Shown: one piece after another, positions 23,961 to 34,316 of the stretch
How the letters are laid out: each line of letters begins with the position of its first letter
How positions within the stretch are numbered: position 1 is the stretch's first letter
DNA from: Eustoma russellianum
Lineage: Eukaryota > Streptophyta > Magnoliopsida > Gentianales > Gentianaceae
DNA length: 64,000 nt
NCBI GenBank assembly: GCA_036186865.1
Contig: AP025043.1
Coordinates: 37,837,441-37,901,440 of the forward strand
Direction: 5' to 3'
Position numbers and translations under genes: made by a program
Notes under the pieces: model-generated
What the model was told of the DNA's origin: nothing
The model's database searches: none
Seen by the model: the letters and a program-made list of their open reading frames with translations, nothing else

Positions 23961-24191
23961 ATTGTATCGGGAGGATGGTGCTTCGCCTGTTCATCGACCA
24001 ACATATTAGCAGGGTGTTGCAGCGCTATGGCTGGATTATCCAGAGGGGTGTCCAACACCTTGGTCCCTTCCATAACCTGTTTGATATTAGTGATGTCCAA
24101 TAAAGGCCTTTGTATGATGGTGATGGGCGTGCTTGTGGAGGGCCTTGACGGAGGGTCCGTTGTCATCATCTTGCTTCTACTGGCGCTGGCC

Positions 24192-25538
24192 TTATACAGA
24201 CCAGTGGCCCCACCGCGGGGGGTTGTGAATCTTGACTCGTGTGGATTCCTTCACTGGTATACCTTTAGTTCTCCTTGCTTTGGGTTTAGTCATGTTGTTC
24301 TTTGTTGTGGCATTGAAAGTCACCAGTGGGCCCCTATCCACCAGATTGTGAATGGCACTAGGCAGCACTTCACCCTCGTAGGTGCCAGTATCATCGCCTT
24401 CCTCTGCCCCAACGGGTGCGAACTGAGACCCCCTTGCCCGGTGCTGATGATGTTCTGTTCCTTTATTCCTGGTCGAGTTGTCATCTTCAAGAAGGTTCAC
24501 CTGTAGAAACTTTAACACATCGTTATTTGATTTTGGGTTTATGTTTCTGCGACGGGTAATGCTTTGAGCTAACATCCAAGGGCCAAATGGGTCCTCATTC
24601 TGTTGGTGTTGTGCCGAGACATTGGCTGTGGGTGGAGGCACGGTCATATCTGTAGCATCCAACCCGTCAAGACACGAATCCATCCGATGCCCATATTTAC
24701 CACACTTAAAGCAAATCATGTGGAGATTTTCATATTCTACGTTCAGATGTAGTTCATTCACCAGTACTGGCGAGATGAGAGGGCGGCAGAGGTTCACCTC
24801 CACACACACGCGGGCATGCTTTCTCCTGGAAACTCCGGTGGTGTTGTCATCCACCTTCACTGCGGTGCCTATTTGATCCCTAATTCACATTAGGACACGT
24901 TCACTGAATAATTCCAGCGGCAGCTTGGGAATTCTTATCCGGATTAGAGTTGATTGAATCGAATCAGTTGTGGGGAGGAAACCTGACCGAAACTTACTAA
25001 CTGTGAGGTAGTGACCTTAGATTGTCCATGGCCCCACGTTTAGAACATGGTGGTAATCCTCCAATGGATAGAAGCATACAACATAGAAACCCTCTTCTAA
25101 ATCAATAATGTCAATTTTTCGGCTAAGCGCCCACATATCTGTCAATCGTTGGGACAGCACCCGGAAGGAGACAGTGCGCCCTAATGGTTTCACAATCAGA
25201 GTCCGCAGCCAAGGACACCAGAGATCGACGAGTTCAGAAGGCGGAACCTCCACAACAGCTATTCCGAGCCCCGGTATACAGTCAAAACCTGAGGCCTTTT
25301 TCCTTAGTTCCCATTCAATCTCCATATCGCGCTCATCATCTTCTCCTTCATCGGTATACAGGTCTCCACCGGGCAACACAATGGTTGGTAGGGGAGTGCG
25401 GAGAAGATCAGCCAAAGCTTTCGTTTGCTTCCATGGTTGATCGGGTGGTGGTTCCAATTCCTCCATCGCTGGACGTTTGAACTTCTTCACACTCCGATGA
25501 AATTGATATGTTCCCTCTGCACTGCATTCCGGTTCCAT
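24192..25538 (-). pseudogene. LINE C ORF1 (DUF4283 and zinc knuckle)
   Basis: The ATG at 25538-25536 (MEPECSAEGTYQFHR) is only 17 bp inside the element. The first frame (to 25017) contains the plant L1 ORF1 DUF4283-like block (VSFRVLSQRLTDMWALS, FYVVCFYPLEDYHHVLNVGP). After stops it continues in 24192-24860 with RKHARVCVEVNLCRPL and the knuckle CFKCGKYGHRMDSC. The protein would bind LINE RNA in the ribonucleoprotein. The low-complexity C-terminal tail continues in a shifted frame to about 23950. Confidence 0.87.
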
Positions 25539-25555
25539 CGATTTTACCAATCCTG

Positions 25556-25660
25556 ATATTCGGTTCTTTACTACACATGGCAGGACATTAAAATGAAAAA
25601 AAAAACCTGGAAAATTGATGTATCATGGCTTGTGTAGTTTGAGGTGGTGGGTGAATGATA
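25556..25660. repeat. 105-bp target duplication of LINE C, right copy
   Basis: Partner of 21694-21798. Confidence 0.85.
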
Positions 25661-25799
25661 CATGAGAATCTTCATATTATTTTTGAAAAAATTACATTTA
25701 CCCCTCCTGAAATTTACCCTTCCCCCCCTTTACCCATCTATCGTGTTTTAACATGCATGTATCCCCCCTCAATCTTTTAGACTAAAGAGTTAAACCTTT

Positions 25800-26520
25800 C
25801 TTTTCCATCCAAAAAATGCATTCATGCCGTCACTCCGGTGTGCGGTAGACATTCCAGTCCAAAATCTATGTCTTGCAAATACAGGGGCCCAAGAGTGACG
25901 CGCATCATAAAAAAGAATTTATCTAAGAGTTTTCCCCCAACCCATACTCCTCAACCAACTGTTTTCAATTTTATTCAAATTTCACAGGTCTAAGAGAGAG
26001 TCATAAACGATATTTTTCATCTTTCTCTTGATAGACTTATATTCTTCGAGTCCTCCCAACTTCATGGGGAGTTTTTTTATGACATGTCAAAGGCACATTT
26101 GATTACATGATAAACAAAACACTTTCTCTACAGCAAACTCCAATAGATTTAGATTGATATATAATTATAGCTTTTGGTGATTGACAAAATATGCAAGTTA
26201 ACCATGTTGTATATAACCAAATAAATGTGTCAGTATCTTCATGAGAGATTAGGCCACACCCTAATAAAATAGACAGACCCTAATGATCTACGCCAGCAAA
26301 TAGAGCAAAAGTCATATATTACCAAATAGTGAAGTAAGTAGTATCAAAGGTAATCACATCCTCAAAATGCATTTTTTATACGGTTATCGATGTCCAGGTC
26401 AATTATATAGAAAAAGTTTGTGTTTCGAGCCAACAATCTAATGTTCTCCAAGTACTTGTGAATCATTTATTCCAAGTCTTGTTTTCCACCCATTTGCAAC
26501 ATAAGTCCTGGCATCTATTC
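25800..26520 (-). pseudogene. FAR1/FHY3-family (Mutator-transposase-derived) remnant
   Basis: Minus-strand fragments in several frames follow FAR1 order: NTNFFYIIDLDIDNRIKNAF (about 26430-26370), then EDVITFDTTYF (about 26350), the GCGLISHEDTDTFIWLY region (about 26260-26210), AIIIYQSKSIGV, KKLPMKLGGLEEYKS, and RFWTGMSTAHRSDGMNAFF (about 25860-25810). The last is the hallmark FWAGMSTTQRSESMN-type block that separates FAR1 proteins from other MULE transposases. The frame jumps from NAF to EDVITFD, so the intervening WxDxxSRxxYxxFG part is deleted. It is non-coding now. FAR1 proteins are transposase-derived transcription factors in light signalling. Confidence 0.8.
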
Positions 26521-27214
26521 AACAACACAAGAATTATAGCTTTTGCTCATGCTTATGCTAGCTATATCATTCAAAACCAACAATCTTTTCACATGAGGCG
26601 AATGTCAAAATAGTCCCGGAGCAAATATGACAAGTAGTACATTGACAATTGTTACCTCCTAGTTTTTGACCAAAAAAAGTATATAAAATATATTAAAATA
26701 TTAATTGTGCAGGTGTGTGCACCGGGTATAGGAAAAAGAAACAAAAATTAAATTTAATGCATTATTACATGAAACACCCACTCACCCTGCTACCCCTTAA
26801 TCTTCCATAAACCCCACCATAAACACACATTAACCCCTACTAACTCCCTTAAGTCCCTACTTAAACTAGCCATAAGACCATCCATTTCCACTCCATTTTG
26901 TATCAGCCAGCCACCCTTGTGCTGAAAAAAAGTGAGTGCTGTAAGTGATGAAAGAAAAAGGAGTGTTGTGAGGAAGTGCTGAGGGCCGAAAGTTAGGAAG
27001 AAAATAGAGAAGAAAAAGAGAATGAAAAGAAAAAAAGGAGAAGAAGAAAGTTTGGTCCAACCTAACCCCGATTTCAATGACGGTATAATATAATCCAAGC
27101 AGTGTAAGTAACTTCATTATATTTGCTATGATTTTTGCAGAATATATGTTATATTTCCAATATTCATCTTGGATCATGCATGTATATATTTGTCTTCATA
27201 GTTGATTGTATCCA
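26521..27214. other. AT-rich spacer, nothing recognised
   Basis: No coding or repeat signature that I can name. Polypurine-rich from about 26940 to 27055, which creates a spurious Phe/Ser-rich minus-strand frame. Confidence 0.5.
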
Positions 27215-27215
27215 T

Positions 27216-27259
<44 letters not shown>
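27215..27259. repeat. (CATA)n/(TA)n microsatellite left of RTE tail
   Basis: CATACATACATA followed by about 15 TA units, directly abutting the RTE tail copy. A second TA array (27595-27643) abuts its other side. Confidence 0.9.
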
Positions 27260-27261
<2 letters not shown>

Positions 27262-27591
27262 ACATAGATAGGCGTAGACACTATCTACGTTTTAGGTTGA
27301 CTTTTCACTTGGTTGCGTATGTTATACTGTTGTTTTACATTACATGTACATATACACGTGATGTGTATTTTAATATCGAAAGACTTTTCTTTGTATTTCT
27401 TGAATTTCCTCACTAACACACTAGCACAACATATTTCTATTATCATGTCATTTATGCAGGTACATATAGAGCCGTTGTTTCACTGGAAGCAGACTCTCTA
27501 TCCCTTGGGATAGAAGTATTGTCTGCCTACCACTTACCCTCCCAGACCCTAACGAGAGCTTTTGCTGTTGTTGGGATATACTGGGTCCGGA

Positions 27592-27595
<4 letters not shown>
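27260..27595 (+). mobile_element. RTE LINE 3' UTR, orphan copy
   Basis: It matches the 3' UTR of the RTE LINE at 6673-7010 nearly base for base, from GGACATAGATAGGCGTAG through CGTGATGTGTATTTTAATAT to CTGGGTCCGGATGAT, but has no RT coding. This is an extremely 5'-truncated insertion (about 336 bp) between two TA microsatellite tracts. Confidence 0.92.
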
Positions 27596-27639
<44 letters not shown>

Positions 27640-27647
<8 letters not shown>

Positions 27648-28445
27648 ATGTGGTGTATATGTATGGTGAATTAAAATTTTGGGTTGTTTTTGTATATTAA
27701 ATGATAAATGAACATTATAAGAGTATAAATGTATATATAAGATATATTATGTAAATGTACACTTGGGAATGTGAATGTAAATAGAATTTGTGCACATTAT
27801 GTGACTGGCCGTGAGTGAGGAAAAAATATTTGGATAGGGACATGCCGCCAGGGCTGTGAGGTATTAATTTGGGATCCAAATTTTGATATGAGTTGTGGTT
27901 AAGTATGATTTTTATGTGGGATTTTGATTGGATTTTGGTCAAATTTTAAATTGGTAAAAGTTAGGCTTTTGCACATTTTGAGGACAGAATAGACTTGGAA
28001 TTGAAATAGAAGAATTCTGATGGTCGGAGTGTCGAGTCAGTGTCGCCGCATGGGGCTCATCCATCGGCGAGTAGCGGCACGTGGCCGTGCTTTGTCAGAC
28101 ATGTGAGGGTGCATGGCTGAGCCTTTCGGGATGATTTTTGTGGCACTGTGTTAAGCATAAATCATTGTAGCTGCTTGAGGTGTTAGATGCGAGAAAATGT
28201 GGGTGGTGTGCGTTTTGGAGGGAGAGTGAGGGGTAGAAAGTGGATTGAATGGAGTTTGGTTTTTGGGATGGAAAGAGGAGGCTGGATGAGGTACTTGGGG
28301 TGGGAAGTGGTATGATGTGTGGTGGACAGTGAGGGCTTAGGGTGGTGGAGGTGAGATGAGGTGAATTAGGTAGTTGGTTAGGGTGAAGTGGGCTGAGGGA
28401 GGTACATATATGTATATATGTTTATATGCATATATATGGGCGTGA

Positions 28446-28501
<56 letters not shown>

Positions 28502-29752
28502 ATGTATATATATATATATGTATGTATATGTATATATATATATATGTATGTATATGTATATATATATATATATGTATGTGTATATATATATATATATGTA
28601 TGTATGTATGCGGATGAGATGGGAAACTTTGGTATATAGAACACACAGGATTATTTGGTATACTTCGTTGTTGACATAGTTGATATCAAAATTTTGGTAA
28701 TTTTGAAAAATATCGAATCATTTTTGGAAAAATCTTGGAATTTTTGAAATTGCATTGCATATTTTGAAAATTCACCCATACAATGTGAAATATATTGTTA
28801 AGCCGGATTGATTCCATACAAACGGAGCATCCGAGCATATTGTCCATTTGATATAGAGCGTTCGAACATATTGGCCGCTATTAGAGCGTCTCGGCATATT
28901 GGCTATTTTGATATAGAGCACCGCGACATATTGACTATTGGGGGATCAATTCGTAAGTCTTTCGGTATAAGTCACTTGTCAGCAAAGTGCTATAGCCATT
29001 GCATTAGATTTGGATTTGGATATCGACTTTGGACCGATTAAACCATATTTGGATTCGGACTTTGGCTTTTGACTTTGGAAAATTTGGTTTTGACTTGGCA
29101 TTACATCGATTTTGAAAAATTGTATCATATACTAACTTGAACTAACTTTTTGATTGGTTTACGATATGTAACTTTGTTGACTTTATCCGTTGATTATGTC
29201 TCTGTATGTTTAGAGGTAATTTGGTAATTTTATTTGCAAACAAGAAGCATGTTATTTTTCTATACTGTTAATTTTTTTTATAACCCTTGTTTCTTCGTGT
29301 ATGATCCTATGGTAAATATGGTGAGGTTACTTGCTGGACGAAGTGTCGCTCATAATATACTTTCCTATATTTTTTAGATGATCAAGAGTATGACTTTGTT
29401 TACATTGAGGATGACCTGAGGGAGGATTTCGAGGTGAGGCTATACAAAAATATCTATAAGGATTTAGTCATGACACTTTATAGATTTGGCATTGATGTAT
29501 TTTCGGAGATTTAATATTATTACTTTGGTTGTGTAAGACTGTTGTACCATTTTTTATGTTGTATAGACTTTACTACTTTATTATGAATGATTATTTTATT
29601 GAGGGTTTTTAGTTTTTATAACTTCCGTTGACATCTATTTGCGTTACGTTACTGACATATAAATGTATTGATTTTGACACCTTGTATTTTCCTTAGCGAA
29701 ATACATCGGGTGAGTCATTCTGAGTACTAGGACTCGGGATGTGTCGCTATAA
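27640..29752 (+). repeat. Probable 5' LTR region of a Tekay-like gypsy element
   Basis: Non-coding sequence running up to a tRNA-Met primer-binding site, ending GGACTCGGGATGTGTCGC, a termination style common in plant Tekay/Del LTRs. The left boundary cannot be set and no second LTR exists in the window. It contains an AT microsatellite (28449-28607) and near 28840-28950 three loosely repeated CATATTGxCxATTTGATATAGAGC-type units. Confidence 0.55.
28449..28607. repeat. Compound (TA)n/(TATG)n microsatellite
   Basis: About 160 bp of TA repeats interrupted by regularly spaced TATGTATGTATATG units. It generates several spurious Ile/Tyr-rich open frames on both strands. Confidence 0.95.
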
Positions 29753-29764
29753 GTGGTATCAGAG
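29753..29764 (+). promoter_or_regulatory. Primer-binding site, Tekay-like gypsy element
   Basis: TGGTATCAGAGC follows the LTR-like region, an exact complement to the 3' end of plant initiator tRNA-Met. Confidence 0.75.
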
Positions 29765-30086
29765 CATGGCTCTAGATCTACGGTTGAAACGTCGATTTAG
29801 GCCATGATCTTAGAAATTAAGTATGATTTTGCCCATAAGTCACGACTTTAGGTTTAGGGAGTGATATTAAGTATTGACTTTAGAAATAAGTTACGACAGG
29901 AGACTTAAGTGATGATCGGGTAGGGTACGTGTATTGAGTATATTTTATGCCGTTTTACTTAGCTGTTTTATGTAAGTTTTGGTTTTCGCTCTTCGCATAC
30001 CCTCAGGCCCGATTACTGTAAATTTTCGTTTAATTATTTTCGAACTATAATGTGTAAATCTTTAAACATAAAATGTTACAGCATAA

Positions 30087-31190
30087 TGCCGCCAAGAAGA
30101 GATAATAACGAAAATGGCAATAGAGGTGATCAGAATGTGTTACCCCAGGCTTTGACAGATGCGCTGACGACGATAGCGCAAGTATTGGCTCATCAGTAGC
30201 GGCATCAGTATCAGGCACCACCGCCTCCTCCACCGCCTCCTCCACCGCCACAACTAGGTATCCGGTATTATTATCAGGAGATGAAGAGAGCTCATGTTCC
30301 AACCTTCAAGGGGAGCTCTGATTCGGATGAGGCGGAGACATGGTTGAGGAGGTTGAGAATAATCTACGGCTGCTACAGGTACCTGATAAGCTTAAGGTCG
30401 AGGTTGTTACGCCATTTCTGCTGGGTGAGGCTGAGGAATGGTGGAATGGAGCATTGCTGAATTTACCTCAGCCGGTTACTTGGGATTATTCTAGGAAGGA
30501 GTTCTGAAATTATTACGTTCCGGCAGCGGAGGTCCTGCAGGAGATGGCAGTGTTCCAGGCACTGATTCTGGGGAGCCTATCTGTGTCAGAGTATGCCAAC
30601 AAGTTTCATGCTTTGGGCGTTTTGTTCCTTCCACTATGGTGGATACCTGGTTGAATATGTTGAAGTTCGAGACGAGACTGAACTCTCGATTCGCTTGGGG
30701 ATGTTGAATGCTAATACGAGGAATTTTGGTGAGCTACTGGAGGCGTGCCACTAAGTTGAGGCTGACCTGCAGCAGGTGGCAGCAGGAGAGAGGAACAAGA
30801 GGTCTCGGGAGGAGAGCAAGGCAGTAGATCTGGCAGATGGGTTAAGATGCCGCGATGACAGTCACGGGGGCAACCATTCAGACCTCAGCCGCCACGACAA
30901 CAGCTGCAGCCGCAACCTAGGAGGATTCAGCAGACAGAGATATCCCTTTGCTCGACGTATGGCCGACGACACACCGGAGAGTGCTGGAAAAAGATGGGAG
31001 CCTGCTTCAACATGCAAAGTTGGTCATATGATGAAGGATTGCCTTGAGCCACGAGGGTACCATTGAAGGCGGCCACACAACAGAATAAGAGAGGCTGACC
31101 ACGGCCTAATGCACGGGTCCACGTGATGACGAACATCGATGTTCAGGGGTCGAATGATGTGGTCACATGTACCTTTAATTTTGAGTTTAA
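30087..31190 (+). pseudogene. Tekay-like Ty3/gypsy gag, decayed and truncated
   Basis: ATG (MPPRRDNNENGNRGDQN), a proline run, then the gag core MKRAHVPTFKGSSDSDEAETWL with later pieces in other frames (GEAEEWWNGA, LPQPVTWDY, VSEYANKFHALG) and a double-knuckle-like region CSTYGRRHTGECWKK and CKVGHMMKDCLE near 30950-31050. It ends with VHVMTNIDVQGSNDVVT, the lead-in to the protease, after which the element stops near 31190. Stops include TAG within the N-terminal part near 30198. Protease, RT and integrase are absent. Confidence 0.85.
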
Positions 31191-32872
31191 ATGATTATGC
31201 ATGTATTGTATCTATGTATCTCTGAACTTGAATCCCTAAACTTGATAGGTACCAACTAGTAAACAAAGAGCCGCCAAACGTACTATGTAATAATGGTGCA
31301 AGCCGCTCATTCGTGTTAAGAGGTCTGTCAAGAAGCCTATATTGTATGAGGATGATGAATTTTGGACTTATCAAAATAGGCCGCGTAATATTGGCTGACA
31401 ACCCTAAACTGGAAATGACCGTAGCTGGCACACAAAATGAGTTATAATCGGGAAAGTTTCAGTTAAGTAAATGATATTTAACAACAAGAAGTTAGGGGTG
31501 AAATTAGAACAAATAAGTTTGTTGTGGATCTTTAGTTGCGATACATGACCTAAGTTTAAAATCAATATGTCGTTGCAAATGAGGAGTTAGACTAGTCATG
31601 GCGTAAGTAAATAGACTTAATAAATGATACGATCCGCAAGACTTAATAAATATGACTTAAAACACTTCTAGAAGAATATCCGTGGACTCTTATTCCTCGG
31701 AGACCAGATATCATTAATAATACGGTCTCGACTTTACGAGCCCTACCATCAGGGACCGTAACCATACGAATGTCCACATATTTAGTGGTCCATTCATATT
31801 ACATTGTGTATCCACTAATATATCGTAGTGATCACTTAACATGTGGATATGTACGTAATACAAATATTACGTGACATTAGTAACATATAATATATAACAT
31901 ACATAAGTCCACATGCGTTTGATATGTAACTTAAGTTACACGTGTCGTGCATTACATATATGAGCATATCAAATCCAACACGTTGAGCTATTTATTTTTA
32001 ATATTGTTATAGAGTTTATCATAGGATTCAACTCTGGATTTTCTTTTTGGGTATCATTGTTGGACTGCTTATTTCTAATATTGTTTGGAAGTTTATCATA
32101 CGATCAAAACTAAATCGTTAAAAGTAGTCGCTTAAATCGTCCGATCTTGCCACCACTGAGTTCACCCCGAACAACCGTTGCCAACATCACAAACCCACTT
32201 GTATTTTCTCTTGTGGCAGCCGCCACAACTTTATATCTTTTCTGTCTACCATCTCGTTGTCTGAGAGGATCAGAAGATAAGAGAATGGGATAGGATCCCC
32301 TCACTGCAAAGGGATGCGGTGACGCGTAACCGCGTAACACGTGGTAGTATGGGGTGATGAAAGTGGGGGTGAGGAGATTCCAACCCGAGAATGGGAGGTA
32401 TAGTGTAGAGGTACGTTTAAGTTTCTCCATAAGTGCATATACATGTATCTATGTTATTTCACCGTAATTTCCTTTAATGTTTTATTTACAAAAATAGCAA
32501 AAATGTTATAGTTTTAAATGATAAATACATATCATTTTTTTTAAATGCACACATTTAGCATTTTTACATAATTTATTTCATCTCAATTTTTATTATTGAC
32601 TATTGATCAAACCAGAAGATGTGCATCCATAAAAAATAATGTTTGTTTATTCTTTGCTTTATGAAATCATTAAGTATACGTAAACGAGTCGGTTTGTGAG
32701 TTTTACGAGCCAAACATTAGAATAGTTATGCTAGTATAGTTTAATATTTCGAGCCTAATGTCAAATTCAAATTTGATGTTAACGAACTCATTTTTATTTC
32801 CAATGAAGTTAAGAATATATCCTTTTTGACTTTATAATATGATGGAATAAAACAAAATGACTCACTAAATTA
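31191..32872. other. Spacer, nothing recognised
   Basis: AT-rich sequence without a supported gene. 31640-32000 has an LTR-like composition with many short CACATG/ACGTAAT motifs but no pair or boundaries were found. Confidence 0.5.
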
Positions 32873-32877
32873 GTTGC
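32873..32877. repeat. Tat-like element target duplication, left (GTTGC)
   Basis: GTTGC precedes the left LTR and is repeated exactly after the right LTR (41020-41024). Confidence 0.95.
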
Positions 32878-33682
32878 TGATGAAGCCAGATCTTCATCAA
32901 GGGTCCAAGATGACCCTAAATAAACGTTGTCAGTTGATTGTTGAGAACTACAGGAATAGCTTCCTGAAAATCCTGCACAAGGAAGCAGAAATCAGAGGAC
33001 CCAGGGGTGTGACCCAGGGTAAAACCCTCCGACGCTCAAGTCAGTTTGGGTCATTCTCACTTAGTTATGATTTTGTATGTGGAGTTAGAGAATTATCACA
33101 GTTCTTGGCTGAGGAGAAAATTCAATGTATTTGCTCTAGGAGAGATGAAAATGTTTCGATCCCCGTTCTGGTCTCCGTTACCTTGCTTTTGTTAGTTTCC
33201 GTTTGTCCTCTGCCTCTGACAATGGATGTGACATTGGCTTGGGGCATAGAACCTATGATGCCGTATGTCTACTGATATGACTGGTAGGTCTGCGGATGTG
33301 ACTAGTAGGTCGGCTGACATGACCTCGGCGTATACAGGCTGAACAGCCCAACGTGTACTCTTTCTTTGAACTGCACTTCTGCCTGATGGTCCCATACTTG
33401 GTATAAAGTTGTGCTTGATTCCTTCACCGAAGTGCAAAACCAATCTTTGTTGAAGTGCAATATCGAATCTGGCCAAAGTGGTCTGAAGCGTAACACAGGC
33501 TGAAGCTGAGGTTGAAGTTGGTGCCAAGGTGCAAACCTTAGGTATATTCTCTGATAATAAAAAAGATGCCATGGGGCACAGCCGAAGTACAGTTTAGCCT
33601 AGCAGCAATGTATGAATGCTGAACTGTGGGAGTTATGACGTTGACTGTTGTTGACTAACAGACGATTATTTTTGGTTTATCA
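32878..33682 (-). repeat. Tat-like element 3' LTR
   Basis: 805 bp, TG...CA, highly similar to 40216-41019 (scattered substitutions). Confidence 0.95.
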
Positions 33683-33987
33683 TTTGCCCCCAGATTTTGT
33701 GTGGCCGAGCTGACCTGTGAGGGCAGACAAATCTATTCTGAAGAGTCAATGACGTTTCTTCATTAATTGGGCAGTTATCCTCTTAACTGCGCCGTAATTC
33801 CCACTAGCTGCTCATTTAATCCCCATAACTGAGTTGTTATCCGCCTCTTTAATACTAGTGCCAGTTCCAAAATAGTCCATAATTACTTCTCCGGCGATCA
33901 CATCAATCCAGAGAAAAGAGGGAAAAACTGATATGTCACCTCTTTTGAATTTTCAATTGAAAAGTTACAACTTTTCATCTTCCTCCC

Positions 33988-33996
33988 TTTAAATAG
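33988..33996 (+). promoter_or_regulatory. Putative TATA box for the antisense ORF
   Basis: TTTAAATAG lies within the 300-bp spacer between the left LTR and the plus-strand ORF, about 15 bp before the first downstream ATG (34003). Confidence 0.5.
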
Positions 33997-34316
33997 AGGT
34001 TCATGCCCCCATTTTCTTCTTCTTCGCTCTGTCCACGCTGTTCTGCCTACTTCTTTTTGCTTCCAGCTTCACTTCAGCCTAATTCCAGCGCCAGATTTAC
34101 TTTCCAAATCTCTGTAAGCTCTTCTTCCTTATCTACGGCTTTCGTTATTTCATCTTCTTCTGATTCCCAGAATAGATCAGCTTATTCTTACCATACTAAT
34201 TTAGAAGGTGACCAAGAAGTTCAATCCGCCATTCAAGGTCAGATTCTAGTGAGGACAACCGCCCTCTGCGGAGGTTGCGCCACACTGGTGAACCTTCTTC
34301 GGTTGCCCTAGAATCC

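Larger units (their letters stand above)
21799..25555 (-). mobile_element. L1-type LINE C, minus strand, internally deleted
   Basis: About 3.76 kb between 105-bp direct repeats. On the minus strand: ORF1 with a DUF4283-like domain and CCHC knuckle, then RT motifs, a post-RT region and an A-rich 3' tail. Plant L1 elements usually run to 5-6 kb with an endonuclease between ORF1 and RT; here ORF1 C-terminal sequence passes straight into RT (GPDGLPPIFF at about 23920-23950). It inserted into the 3' end of LINE B. Confidence 0.9.

Noticed and set aside
23880..24506. 208-codon plus-strand frame
   Set aside because: Antisense shadow of LINE C ORF1/RT, which has clear motifs on the minus strand.
28378..28646. 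Ile/Tyr-rich frames on both strands
   Set aside because: TA microsatellite translation.
34003..34311. Separate Ser-rich host gene
   Set aside because: It lies inside the Tat-like element directly upstream of the antisense ORF and is better read as its leader or first exon.
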